Shown: positions 7,579 to 18,759 of the stretch, one piece after another
How the letters are laid out: each line of letters begins with the position of its first letter
Numbering within the stretch: position 1 is the first letter of the stretch
Source of the DNA: an uncultured delta proteobacterium
Lineage (GTDB): Bacteria; Myxococcota_A; Polyangia; Polyangiales; Ga0077539
Direction: 5' to 3'
NCBI GenBank assembly: GCA_903845045.1
Contig: CAIMWA010000472.1
Location: 1-45,682, forward strand
Length of the DNA: 45,682 nucleotides
The notes under the pieces: model-generated
The model's database searches: none
Seen by the model: only the letters and a program-made list of their open reading frames with translations
Told to the model about the DNA's origin: nothing
Program-made: the position numbers and the translations under genes

Positions 7579-8927
7579 CGGTCAGGGCACGGCAGCCCGT
7601 AGCGCTTCAAGGTCTTGATGACCTCGCGCCGGGGCATGCCGAGGGCTCGCGCGATCTCCGCCACGTTGCCCTGCAGTCGCTTGTGCGTCTGCTCGACGTG
7701 ATCGCGCTCGAAGAACTCCACCAGCCGGTCCCGGGCAACCTTCGGCGGCGGCGGCTTCGGCCGGGCGTTGAGCGGCATCACCAGGGCGGCGCGCGCACGT
7801 TCACGGCCCGACTTCGGGAGCTGCGGCGGCGCGGCGTCGACCTGCAGCGCCCGCACCACCAGCGCGCGAAGCTCGCGGACGTTGCCCGTGTACTCCCGGG
7901 CCAGCAGACGGTCGAAGTCGTGCGTGTCGAACTCGAGCTCGGCGCCGCAGACCTCCTTCGCGAATTGCCGCACGAGCAGCGGGATGTCCTCGGTGCGCGA
8001 ACGCAGCGGCGGGATCACCACGCGCACCGAGGCCGCGTGCGGGACCAGCTCCTTGCGGAAGCGCCCCTCGGCCCCCTCGCGCCGAAGGTCGACGTTCGAC
8101 GTCGCGAGGATGCGCGCGTCGAGCACGCCCTCTTCGCGGCGCTCGTAGAGCGACAGCAACGCCGTCTGCTCCGCCGGCGTCGCCTGGTCGATGCGGTCGA
8201 TGAGGAGCGTGAAGGTGTCCGTGCGCTGCGCCAGGCTCGAGAGCGTCGGGCGCTCGTGCGGCGGCTGCCGGAAGTCGATGGCCGTCATCGGCGACGCGGC
8301 GAAGCGCGAGCTCGCGTGCACGGCCCGCGCGATGAGGCTGCGCCCGGTGCCGGGCTCGCCCTCGAGCACCAGCGGCGAATCGGACGGCGCCACGCGCTCG
8401 AGCAGCGCGAAGAGCACGCGCATCGACAGCGACTGCCCGAGCACCGGGCCGAAGGACCCGCGATCGCTCGGCGCCACCGCGATGGCGATGTCTCCAGATA
8501 GGAGCTGCAGCGTGCTGCGGCCGAGGCTCACCTCGGTGCCGATGGCGAAGACCGCCGTCTGCACGCGCGCGGCGCCGACGAAGGTTCCTCCCTCGCTGCC
8601 GAGGTCACGCACGCGGATGCCGCCGGCCACCAGCGCGATCTCGAGGTGGTACTTGCCCACCTGCGGGTCCCGCAAGATCAGATCGTTGTCGGAGTGCGTG
8701 CCCACGAGCAGCGTCCCGGCCTCCAGGATCGCCTCGCGCCCGCGGTCGGGACCGCTGGTGACACGAACACGCACGCGCCGAACGAGGAGCCCGCCCGACG
8801 CGTCGGTCTGCAGGATGCCGGTGAGCGGCGCAAAGCGCAGGGGGTTGCCTGTGCGCACGCGCCCCGCCGGCTTCGCCTGCGGGTCGGGCTCGAACAGCTC
8901 GCCGCCTTCCTGCGGGATCACCTTCAC
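7575..8927 (-). CDS. FHA-domain, degenerate sigma54-type AAA, Fis-like HTH regulator
   Basis: 450 residues. Order: linker, FHA domain (~72-130; LVGTHSDNDL and DLGSEGGTFV, with the usual Ser-x-x-His as GKYH), AAA domain (~160-365), Fis-type HTH (~410-446, NVAEIARALGMPRREVIKTL). FHA domains read phosphothreonine, so an upstream Ser/Thr kinase is likely. The AAA domain departs from sigma54 activators: Walker A is GEPGTGRS with Arg196 where Lys is expected, Walker B is LLIDRID with Arg245 for Glu, and the segment that carries the GAFTGA sigma54-contact loop is missing. It may therefore act as a phospho-dependent DNA-binding protein without sigma54 remodelling (inference). GTG start preceded by GAAGGTGGGAC. 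Confidence 0.85.
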   Translation of the reverse strand: MKVIPQEGGELFEPDPQAKPAGRVRTGNPLRFAPLTGILQTDASGGLLVRRVRVRVTSGPDRGREAILEAGTLLVGTHSDNDLILRDPQVGKYHLEIALVAGGIRVRDLGSEGGTFVGAARVQTAVFAIGTEVSLGRSTLQLLSGDIAIAVAPSDRGSFGPVLGQSLSMRVLFALLERVAPSDSPLVLEGEPGTGRSLIARAVHASSRFAASPMTAIDFRQPPHERPTLSSLAQRTDTFTLLIDRIDQATPAEQTALLSLYERREEGVLDARILATSNVDLRREGAEGRFRKELVPHAASVRVVIPPLRSRTEDIPLLVRQFAKEVCGAELEFDTHDFDRLLAREYTGNVRELRALVVRALQVDAAPPQLPKSGRERARAALVMPLNARPKPPPPKVARDRLVEFFERDHVEQTHKRLQGNVAEIARALGMPRREVIKTLKRYGLPCPDR

Positions 8928-9175
8928 CTAAGTCCCACCTTCGCCGCCATGAACCGCGCTCGCTTCCCCCTCGAACGCCCCGTCTCCACGACGCCCTCGA
9001 GTGAGGGGCGGACGATGGTGCGATTCCAAGGTGCGAACGAAGCATAGCGAGAGCGTTCCGCAAAGACCATCCAAGAATTTTGCGCAAGCGACGCGGGAGC
9101 CCGCGGCGTCGGGCGCGCGCAGTCCGATTGCGCACCGCGACCGACGGACCGAACAATTGCCGTTGACTTCCCGGG

Positions 9176-9194
9176 CGGGAGGGAATCACTCCCG
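9176..9194. repeat. Short inverted repeat upstream of larC
   Basis: CGGGAG (9176-9181), seven-base loop, CTCCCG (9189-9194), just downstream of a TTGACT box and 56 bases before the larC start. Could be an operator; no T-run follows, so a terminator is unlikely. Confidence 0.3.
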
Positions 9195-9235
9195 ATGGCG
9201 CCGCGGTCCCGTCGCGCGACGGGCGCCCGCGCCGC

Positions 9236-9240
9236 AGGAG
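9236..9240 (+). promoter_or_regulatory. larC ribosome binding site
   Basis: AGGAG ten bases before GTG 9251; it decides the start over other in-frame options, placing it just upstream of a run of eight C and the His-rich segment. Confidence 0.6.
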
Positions 9241-9250
9241 TGAGCCGACG

Positions 9251-10564
<1,314 letters not shown>

Positions 10565-10571
10565 CCTCGCG

Positions 10572-10601
10572 TTGCCGCCAGGGGCGGCGCAGAGGTAGCC
10601 T
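10572..10601 (+). promoter_or_regulatory. Predicted promoter of the HisKA-only sensor gene
   Basis: TTGCCG (10572-10577), 18 bases, TAGCCT (10596-10601), nine bases before ATG 10611. Transcription would begin at or next to the start codon. The -10 box sits in the centre and right arm of the 23-base inverted repeat at 10586-10608. Confidence 0.4.
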
Positions 10602-10608
10602 CTGCGCC
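10586..10608. repeat. Perfect 10-bp inverted repeat before the sensor gene
   Basis: GGCGCAGAGG (10586-10595), spacer TAG, CCTCTGCGCC (10599-10608), ending two bases before ATG 10611 and 22 bases after the larC stop. It could be an operator overlapping the -10 box, a larC terminator stem without a T-run, or an mRNA hairpin near the start. Confidence 0.7.
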
Positions 10609-10610
10609 GA

Positions 10611-12560
<1,950 letters not shown>

Positions 12561-12573
12561 ACCGGGCGAGCGC

Positions 12574-14700
12574 TCAGCGTCGGCCCTGCGACCATCCCGC
12601 AGCGGCGATGGGGAACGTCAGCGATGGGTCCCAGCCCGCCGCGGCGAAGGGCGCCACGCGAACGCGCCGCGCGGCCTCCTCGAGGCACGGTCCCATCGGC
12701 GGCTCGGCGAAGACGCCGCGGAGACGCACGCGGCTCATCACGCCCGTGGGACCGTCGAAGTGCAGCGCGAGCGTCACCATCGGCGCGTCGATGCCCTCGA
12801 CGCAGTCGGCCACCGGAGCGCGAAGCGCCATCCACAGGCGGCTCACCGTCGCCGGTCCGGGCACCGCCGAGGCGCCGCCGTCGCGCGCTCCCGCATCCGT
12901 CGCCGACCCGGCGACGCCGGAGTCCGCCGGTACCAACCGATCCGGCGCCGCTGCATCGACCACCACCGCCCCGACGTCGGCCGCGGGCACCACGTCGGCG
13001 CGCGCGGCGAACACGCCCGCGTCCGTCGGCGGGGGAGGCGCGGGTGCCGGCTCCGGGCTCTCGGCTGCGGGGCCGACCGTTGACGGAGCCGCACGCAACG
13101 ACGCGCCGAGGTCCTCGGCGGCGCGGGCGACGTAGAGGAGCCCCACGGTCACGCAGATCGCGGCGATGACGGTGGAGTACGCGAGGAGCCGCGCGGCCTG
13201 CGCGAACGCCACGGCGCCGGCGCTGTACGTCGCCGCGAAGCCCGGCACCGCGGGCGGCGGCGGGGCCGACGGGGCGGGTGCCGGCGGCGCCGCAGTGACC
13301 GCGCGATGCACAGGCGCCGGCTCCACGCGAAGGGAGCTCCGGGCCGGACCTCCCACCGGTGGCAGCGTCGGCGCCTTCAGCCGGCGCGTCGGCACCGGCG
13401 CCTCGCGCGCGAGCGCCTCGTCGCGCCCCGTTCGCGTCGTCATCGCCGCGGCCCGCGCGACGGGCTCGAGGTCCCGCGACGAGAGGTCGATGGCCTCGTC
13501 CGGAAGCGGCTGCAGCGCGCTCGACGACAGCTCTTGCACGTCCTGCTCGGAGAGCATCGCGCCCGCGATGGGCGCCGCGCCGAAGGCCTCCGGCCGCAAC
13601 GCGAAGGAGCCCCCGGGGAGCGTCCGCTTCGACGATCCGATGAGCGGCATCGGCGTCGGTGAAGCGCGATCGTCGTCGGCCTCGCGCTCCGCCGGGCGCG
13701 ACTCGGCGCCGGACCTCCGCGCGTCGAAGGCCGCGAGCATCGCGCTGTAGTTCCCGAACGCCGGCGTGGGCTCGGGGTCGGCGTCGACGAGGTCCGCCCC
13801 CGCCTCGGGCTCCGCCGAGACCGCAGCGTCGAGCGCCCGAAGCAGGTCCCTCGCGAAGCGCTGCACCGTCGCGTAGCCCTCGCCGCGCGCGGCACCGAAG
13901 GCCCGGTCGAACACCGCATCGACGGCCGCGGGGAGATCGCTGCGGTGCTGCACCACCGACGGCGACGGCGCGCGGCGCAGCGCGTGCGAGAGCTCCATGA
14001 GCGGCACGTGACCGAAGGGAACCTCGCCGGTCAGCAGTTCGAAGAGCACCATCGCCAGGGCGAAGACGTCGATGCGCGGCGACGGCGGAATGGCCACCTC
14101 CTCCGGCACGAGGTACCCCGGCGCGCTCGCCGAGAGCACCGTGCGATCGCTCACGAAGCCCGACGTCGCGAGGGCGTGCAGCAGGCCGGCCTCCTCGAGC
14201 CGCACCGCGCCCTCCTCGTCGAGGAGCACGCGCTCGGGGATGATCCCGCGGTGGAGCACCGGCGGATCCTGGCCGTGCAGCGCGTCGAGGATCCCTGCGA
14301 GGCCGCGCAGCACGCGCGAAGCGAAGCGCGGCGAGCGGTCCGCACCCGACGCGATGACCTCGCGCAACGTGCTCCCCGGGTGGCGCTCGCAGACCACCAC
14401 CGGGACGCCGTCCGGTGCCCCGAACACGACGACCCGCGGGAGGCCCGGGTGATCGAGTTGCTGGAGCCGCGCCATGAACTTCTCGAACGCCTCGACGGCC
14501 GACTCCGACGCCGAGATCACGGCGGCGTGCGCACACCACACGGTGAACGCCTCGCCGGGCTCGGTGCCGCGGGCGAGGTACACCGTCGCGAGGCGATCGC
14601 GACGCAGCCGGCGCTCGATCACGCACCGGCCCAGCACGCGGTCGCCGCGCCGCAACTCGCCCGGTACCAAACTCCCTGGATCGCTCGGACGCACCGTCAC
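12574..14700 (-). CDS. Membrane-anchored pseudokinase with AgmX/PglI-like C-terminus
   Basis: 708 residues from GTG 14700 (alternative ATG 14802 adds 34 residues but leaves little room for divergent promoters). Kinase-fold region ~20-290 is recognisable from spacing and from SAPGYLVPEE and the DVFALAMVLFELLTGEVPF segment, but every catalytic residue is replaced: no ATP Lys in AFTVWCAHAAV (~51-61), HRD is HRG (150-152), loop Asn is Arg157, DFG is EAG (170-172). A long Pro/Ala linker leads to one membrane helix (~502-522) and an external tail ending in a two-Cys domain (~625-705) that resembles AgmX/PglI C-terminal domains. Likely a scaffold or envelope sensor rather than an enzyme (inference). 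Confidence 0.8.
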   Translation of the reverse strand: MTVRPSDPGSLVPGELRRGDRVLGRCVIERRLRRDRLATVYLARGTEPGEAFTVWCAHAAVISASESAVEAFEKFMARLQQLDHPGLPRVVVFGAPDGVPVVVCERHPGSTLREVIASGADRSPRFASRVLRGLAGILDALHGQDPPVLHRGIIPERVLLDEEGAVRLEEAGLLHALATSGFVSDRTVLSASAPGYLVPEEVAIPPSPRIDVFALAMVLFELLTGEVPFGHVPLMELSHALRRAPSPSVVQHRSDLPAAVDAVFDRAFGAARGEGYATVQRFARDLLRALDAAVSAEPEAGADLVDADPEPTPAFGNYSAMLAAFDARRSGAESRPAEREADDDRASPTPMPLIGSSKRTLPGGSFALRPEAFGAAPIAGAMLSEQDVQELSSSALQPLPDEAIDLSSRDLEPVARAAAMTTRTGRDEALAREAPVPTRRLKAPTLPPVGGPARSSLRVEPAPVHRAVTAAPPAPAPSAPPPPAVPGFAATYSAGAVAFAQAARLLAYSTVIAAICVTVGLLYVARAAEDLGASLRAAPSTVGPAAESPEPAPAPPPPTDAGVFAARADVVPAADVGAVVVDAAAPDRLVPADSGVAGSATDAGARDGGASAVPGPATVSRLWMALRAPVADCVEGIDAPMVTLALHFDGPTGVMSRVRLRGVFAEPPMGPCLEEAARRVRVAPFAAAGWDPSLTFPIAAAGWSQGRR

Positions 14701-14757
14701 CCGGCCCTTCGTGCCCGATGGTACGGCGACGGAGGCGTCGCGGGGCAACTTTCCCCC

Positions 14758-14772
14758 CGTCGAGCATCGACG
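14758..14772. repeat. Inverted repeat in divergent promoter region
   Basis: CGTCGA-GCA-TCGACG between the pseudokinase start (14700) and the OmpA gene start (14831). A candidate operator if the 14700 start is right; coding if the pseudokinase begins at 14802. Confidence 0.3.
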
Positions 14773-14830
14773 AACTTGGAAGCGCGCCGTGTCCCGGGAC
14801 ATCCTCGTGCCCCTTCGAGGCGGTGACACG

Positions 14831-16334
14831 GTGCGCGATCGGCGAGCTTTGAGACGGGGATGCGTGGCGGTGGCGGTGGCGGCGGTGCTGGGCGTGCGTC
14901 GCGCCGAGGCGCAGCCCCGGGACCGCTTCGCGCTCCGCCTCGAGGGCGGCGCAGGCACGGTGCTCTCGGACTTTCAGCGCGGCGACGTGAAGGGCTTCGA
15001 CGTCGCGTCCCACGTCGCGCTGCGCCTCGCGTGGTACCCGGCGAACTCCGTCGCGCTGCAGGCCTCGGCGTCGGGCTGGATCTTTCCGACGGACGCCGCG
15101 CACCCGTGGGGTCTCGTCGTCGCGCCGATGGTGGGCATCCGCTTCGAGCCGCGCGCGGGGTCCGTCGGACGGTTCTTCTTCGACGGCAACCTCGGCGTGG
15201 CGTTCACCGGCGACGACCGCACGCTGCAGGTCGACGCCGGCGCAGGCTTCGAGTTCGCATTGGGCTCCGTCGTCTCCCTCGGCCCCATGGCCCGCTATGG
15301 CCAGACGGTGCAACCCGACCGCGACGGCAACGGCCTCCCGCAGCGCTTTCCCGACGATGCGCGCTACGTCGTCGGCGGGCTCTCGCTGTCGTTCCTCGCC
15401 ACCTCGAGCTCCGCGGCTTCGGTGGCGGACGCCGACGGCGACGGCGTTCCCGACGACGCCGATCGATGTCCGCAGCGCCCCGCCGGGCTCCATGCCGACC
15501 CTCAGCGCGCGGGCTGCCCGGACCCGGACCGCGACGGCGACGGACTCGCGGACCGCGACGATCTCTGCCCCGAGGTGCCCGCCGGCGATCGGCCCGACCC
15601 TCGCCGTGCGGGATGTCCGGCGCGCGACCGTGACAACGACGGCGTCGACGACGCCGACGACCTCTGCGTGACGGTGCCGCTCGGCCCGCACCCCCGATCC
15701 GCAACGCCCGGGGTGCCCCGACGGCGACCGCGACGGCGACGGGATCACGGACCACGCCGACCGTTGCCCCGACGCGGCGGCCCCGGGCACGACCGATGGT
15801 TGTGCCGCCGAACCAACGCCTCTGCCGGCGCCGACGGTGACTCCCGCTGCTGCGGTGGCAGTCGTCCCCGCGCCTGCACCGGCTCCCGTATCCCCTCGGA
15901 CGGTGGTGCCGCCCGCGGCGACGACGACGACGATGCCCTCCGTGGCCGCCACCGCGACGACGCTGGCCGTCCGCGACGGACGCATCGAGCTCCCGGGCAC
16001 CGGCGTGAGCTTCGCGACGGGCAGCGACCGCATCGTCGGACGCCGCAGCTTCGAGACCTTGGATGCGCTCGCGGCCACGCTGGCAGCGCATCCCGAGATC
16101 GCGCGCGTCGAGGTGCAGGGCCACACCGACGACCGGGGCGACCGTGCGGTGAACGTGGCGCTCTCCGCGGCGCGCGCCGAGGCCGTGCGTGCGTACGTCC
16201 TGGCCCATGGCGTCGCGGAGCCCCGCGTCGTCGCCGTCGGACACGGTCCCGATCACCCCTGCGCCGACAACGCCACCGTCGAAGGACGCGCCGCGAACCG
16301 CCGCGTCGAGGTGCACGTGCGGGCCGCGCGCTGA
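14831..16334 (+). CDS. OmpA-family outer membrane protein with TSP3 repeats, frameshifted
   Basis: Starts at GTG 14831 with a signal peptide (VAVAAVLGVRRAEA-QP). Residues ~30-190 look like a small outer-membrane beta-barrel; then TSP3 calcium repeats (DADGDGVPDDADRC, DRDGDGLADRDDLC, DRDNDGVDDADDLC). At a run of five C (15691-15695) the frame is lost: reading four C continues the fourth repeat (DRDGDGITDHADRC), a Pro/Ala/Thr linker and a full OmpA peptidoglycan-binding domain (FATGSDRI...QGHTDDRGD...ANRRVEVHV) to TGA 16334. As written, the first frame instead runs to 16366 with nonsense Arg-rich sequence. Either a sequencing indel, phase variation or a real mutation; all other parts are intact. 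Confidence 0.85.
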
Positions 16335-16433
16335 CGTTCGTTCCGCGCCCGCGCGTTCGATGCTAGCGTTCGCGGTGCAGGCGCGGACCGCCATCCCGGT
16401 GGCCGTGACCCGCAGAGAAAATCAGGTCCTTCG

Positions 16434-17327
16434 ATGCCGTCCAAGATCACGGTCCCGGAGCTTCGTGCGCGGAAGTCCACCGCTGGACGCGGCGACAAGC
16501 TCGCCATGGTCACCGCCTACGACGCCACCTTCGCGCGCATGTTCGACGGCGCGGGCGTCGACGCGATGCTCGTGGGCGACTCCCTCGGCATGGTCATCCA
16601 AGGGGGCACGAGCACGCTGCCGGTGACCCTCGACGAGATGATCTACCACTGTCGCGCCGTCGCCCGCGTGACGCAGCGCGCGCACGTCATCGGCGACATG
16701 CCGTTCATGAGCTACCAGGGCTCCATCGAGCAGGCGCTGCTCAACGCCGGGCGGCTCCTCAAGGAGGGCGGCGCCGAGTCGGTGAAGCTCGAGGGCGGCG
16801 AGGAGATCGCGCCCACGATCCGCGCGATGGTGCGCATGGGCATCCCGGTCATGGCGCACGTCGGGCTGATGCCCCAGCGCGTGCACGCCATGGGCGGCTT
16901 CAAGGTGCAGGGGCGCAGCGAGGGCGGCGCCGATTCCATCCTCGAGGACGCCGTCGCCGTGTGCGAGGCGGGCGCCTACGCCGTGGTCATCGAAGGCGTC
17001 CCCGCGCCGCTCGCCGAGCGCATCACCGCGGCCCTCGACGTGCCCACCATCGGCATCGGCGCCGGCGTCGGCTGCGACGGCCAGATCCTCGTCAGCTACG
17101 ACATGCTCGGGCTCGTCGACACCATGCGGCCGCGCTTCGTGAAGCGCTACGAGGAGTTCTTCCGCCGCGGCGTCGAGGCGACGCGCTCCTTCGTCGACGA
17201 GGTCCGCAACGGCGTCTTCCCGGGTCCCGAGCACAGCTTCGGCATGCCCGTGGAGTCGCGCAACGCCGTCGCCGACGCCCTCGCGCCGCGCCACGCCGCG
17301 AACCCCGCGTATGGCCCCACGCACTGA
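16434..17327 (+). CDS. panB: 3-methyl-2-oxobutanoate hydroxymethyltransferase
   Basis: PanB makes ketopantoate from 2-ketoisovalerate and methylene-tetrahydrofolate, the first step of pantothenate synthesis. 297 residues. Family motifs: VTAYDATFARMFDGAGVD (~24), VGDSLGMV (metal/substrate Asp), YHCRAVAR, GDMPFMSYQ, KLEGG, HVGLMPQ, VIEGVP and IGIGAG. ATG 16434 follows an AGGT about ten bases upstream. panC overlaps its last 17 bases, so the two form a translationally coupled unit. Confidence 0.97.
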   Translation: MPSKITVPELRARKSTAGRGDKLAMVTAYDATFARMFDGAGVDAMLVGDSLGMVIQGGTSTLPVTLDEMIYHCRAVARVTQRAHVIGDMPFMSYQGSIEQALLNAGRLLKEGGAESVKLEGGEEIAPTIRAMVRMGIPVMAHVGLMPQRVHAMGGFKVQGRSEGGADSILEDAVAVCEAGAYAVVIEGVPAPLAERITAALDVPTIGIGAGVGCDGQILVSYDMLGLVDTMRPRFVKRYEEFFRRGVEATRSFVDEVRNGVFPGPEHSFGMPVESRNAVADALAPRHAANPAYGPTH

Positions 17328-18207
17328 CACCCCATCCGTCGACGCGACGCCCGAGGCGTTCCGCGCGTCCTGCGACGCCGCGCGCGCTTCGGGACGGCGC
17401 GTGGCGCTGGTGCCCACCATGGGCGCGCTGCATCGGGGCCACCTCACGCTGATGAACGAAGCCCGGCGGCGCGTCGGACCCGAGGGCCTCGTCGTGGTGT
17501 CGATCTTCGTGAACCCCACGCAGTTCGGCCCCACCGAGGACTTCGCCCGGTACCCGCGGGAGCTCGACGCCGACGTGGCTCGCTGCGCCACCGCGGGCGT
17601 CGACCGCGTCTTCGCGCCGGCCGCCGACGCGATGTATCCGTCGGGAGACCAGACGCGGGTGCGCGTCCCGACCATCGCGGCGCCGCTCTGCGGGGTGTCA
17701 CGACCGGTGCACTTCGAGGGCGTGGCGACCGTTGTGACGAAGCTCTTCGCGCTGACGGGCCCCTGCGTCGCGCTCTTCGGGCGCAAGGACTACCAGCAGT
17801 TCCGACTCCTCGCCCGCCTCGCCCGGGACCTGTTCCTCCCCGTCGACGTCGTGGGCGTGCCGACGGTGCGCGAGGACGACGGCCTCGCTCTCAGCTCGCG
17901 CAACCGCTACCTCGCCGCCGACGAGCGCGTCCTCGCGGCTTCCATTCCGACGGCCCTACGGGCGGCCCGTGCCGCGTACGCGCGCGGCGAGCGCGACGTC
18001 GGGACGCTCGAAGACCTCGTGCGCGGAAGGCTCCCGGTCGTGCCGGAGTACGCCTCACTGCGGGGCGCCGACGACCTCGTCGACGTCGGCGCGCAACTCC
18101 TGCCGAACTCCCCCGCGGTGCTCGCCGTGGCGCTGCGCATCGGCGCCACGCGCCTCATCGACAACACGGTCCTCGGTGAGCCCGACCCCGGGCTCGACCC
18201 GAGCTGA
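17311..18207 (+). CDS. panC: Pantothenate synthetase
   Basis: PanC condenses pantoate and beta-alanine with ATP. 298 residues, usual length. The nucleotide-binding PTMGALHRGH motif (~34-43, HIGH-like), SIFVNPTQFGP, EGVATVVTKLF, GRKDYQQ and the KMSKS-like ALSSRN loop are present. ATG 17311 lies inside panB, 17 bases before its stop. No panD is next to it; beta-alanine must come from elsewhere. Confidence 0.97.
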   Translation: MAPRTDTPSVDATPEAFRASCDAARASGRRVALVPTMGALHRGHLTLMNEARRRVGPEGLVVVSIFVNPTQFGPTEDFARYPRELDADVARCATAGVDRVFAPAADAMYPSGDQTRVRVPTIAAPLCGVSRPVHFEGVATVVTKLFALTGPCVALFGRKDYQQFRLLARLARDLFLPVDVVGVPTVREDDGLALSSRNRYLAADERVLAASIPTALRAARAAYARGERDVGTLEDLVRGRLPVVPEYASLRGADDLVDVGAQLLPNSPAVLAVALRIGATRLIDNTVLGEPDPGLDPS

Positions 18208-18214
18208 GCTCAGC
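18203..18214. terminator. Palindrome between convergent genes
   Basis: GCTGAGCTCAGC, a perfect 12-base palindrome that contains the panC stop and the stop of the opposing gene. No loop or T-run, so its role as a bidirectional terminator is uncertain. Confidence 0.25.
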
Positions 18215-18626
18215 CCACCGACGCCGCGCGCCGCGATCCCCGCGCCGACCGAGCCGCCCACGCGAAGGCCTCGTCGCGCCGTCCGAAGACGGCGATGGAG
18301 AGATCCGGAAAGAGCACCCTGCCCACGGTGCCGAGCGCGAGGATCTGCGTCGACCGCGCCACGAGCGCGAGGCGGCGGAAGCGCCCGGGATGACGTCGCA
18401 TCCACGCGATGGCATCGGAGACGTTGGCCGGGTCGTGCCCGTCGTGCTCCACCGTCGTCCAGACCACCGTGTCGAGGCCCGGGTCTCGCGCCAGCAGCGC
18501 GTCGGCTTCCCGAAGCCCGCGCAGGTGCGCATCCCGCGTCACGAATCCGCGAGCGCGCAGCTCCAACACCCGCCGCACCGGACGCGCGACCTCCATCCCC
18601 GCCTCACCGGCTTCCATCGACGCCAT
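18210..18626 (-). CDS. STAS/SpoIIAA-like domain protein, putative
   Basis: 138 residues from ATG 18626 (upstream GTG 18650 and downstream ATG 18617 are alternatives). The layout - a short strand/helix start, an Asp-rich middle (TVVWTTVEHDGHDP), a strand ALVARSTQIL and a C-terminal pattern where a strand (SIAVFGRRDEA) is followed by an FAWA helix - resembles the SpoIIAA-like/STAS-fold proteins found in many myxobacteria. No catalytic residue can be named. It stands alone, convergent with panC and divergent from the FGE-fold lipoprotein. Family assignment is by fold-like pattern only. Confidence 0.5.
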   Translation of the reverse strand: MASMEAGEAGMEVARPVRRVLELRARGFVTRDAHLRGLREADALLARDPGLDTVVWTTVEHDGHDPANVSDAIAWMRRHPGRFRRLALVARSTQILALGTVGRVLFPDLSIAVFGRRDEAFAWAARSARGSRRAASVG

Positions 18627-18759
18627 GAATGCCCCCTGCTGCCTCGCCACCGACCGCCCCCGAACGCCTCCACCCAGCGAACATCTTCACCATGCACGCG
18701 GCCGCCGAGGCGCGCAAGTTCGTCCTTCCGGCGGCGGGAGCACGGCGTATCGTTTCGCG

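Larger units (their letters stand above)
8928..9250. other. Intergenic region, divergent promoters
   Basis: 323 bases between the divergent FHA-AAA gene and larC with no convincing gene. It holds an AT-richer patch around 9069-9090, a TTGACT box (9163-9168), and a small hairpin CGGGAG-7-CTCCCG (9176-9194). Short open frames here are basic, low-complexity and look like GC-driven noise. Confidence 0.6.

Noticed and set aside
9001..9243. 80-residue open frame between the FHA gene and larC
   Set aside because: Basic low-complexity product, no RBS, no recognisable domain.
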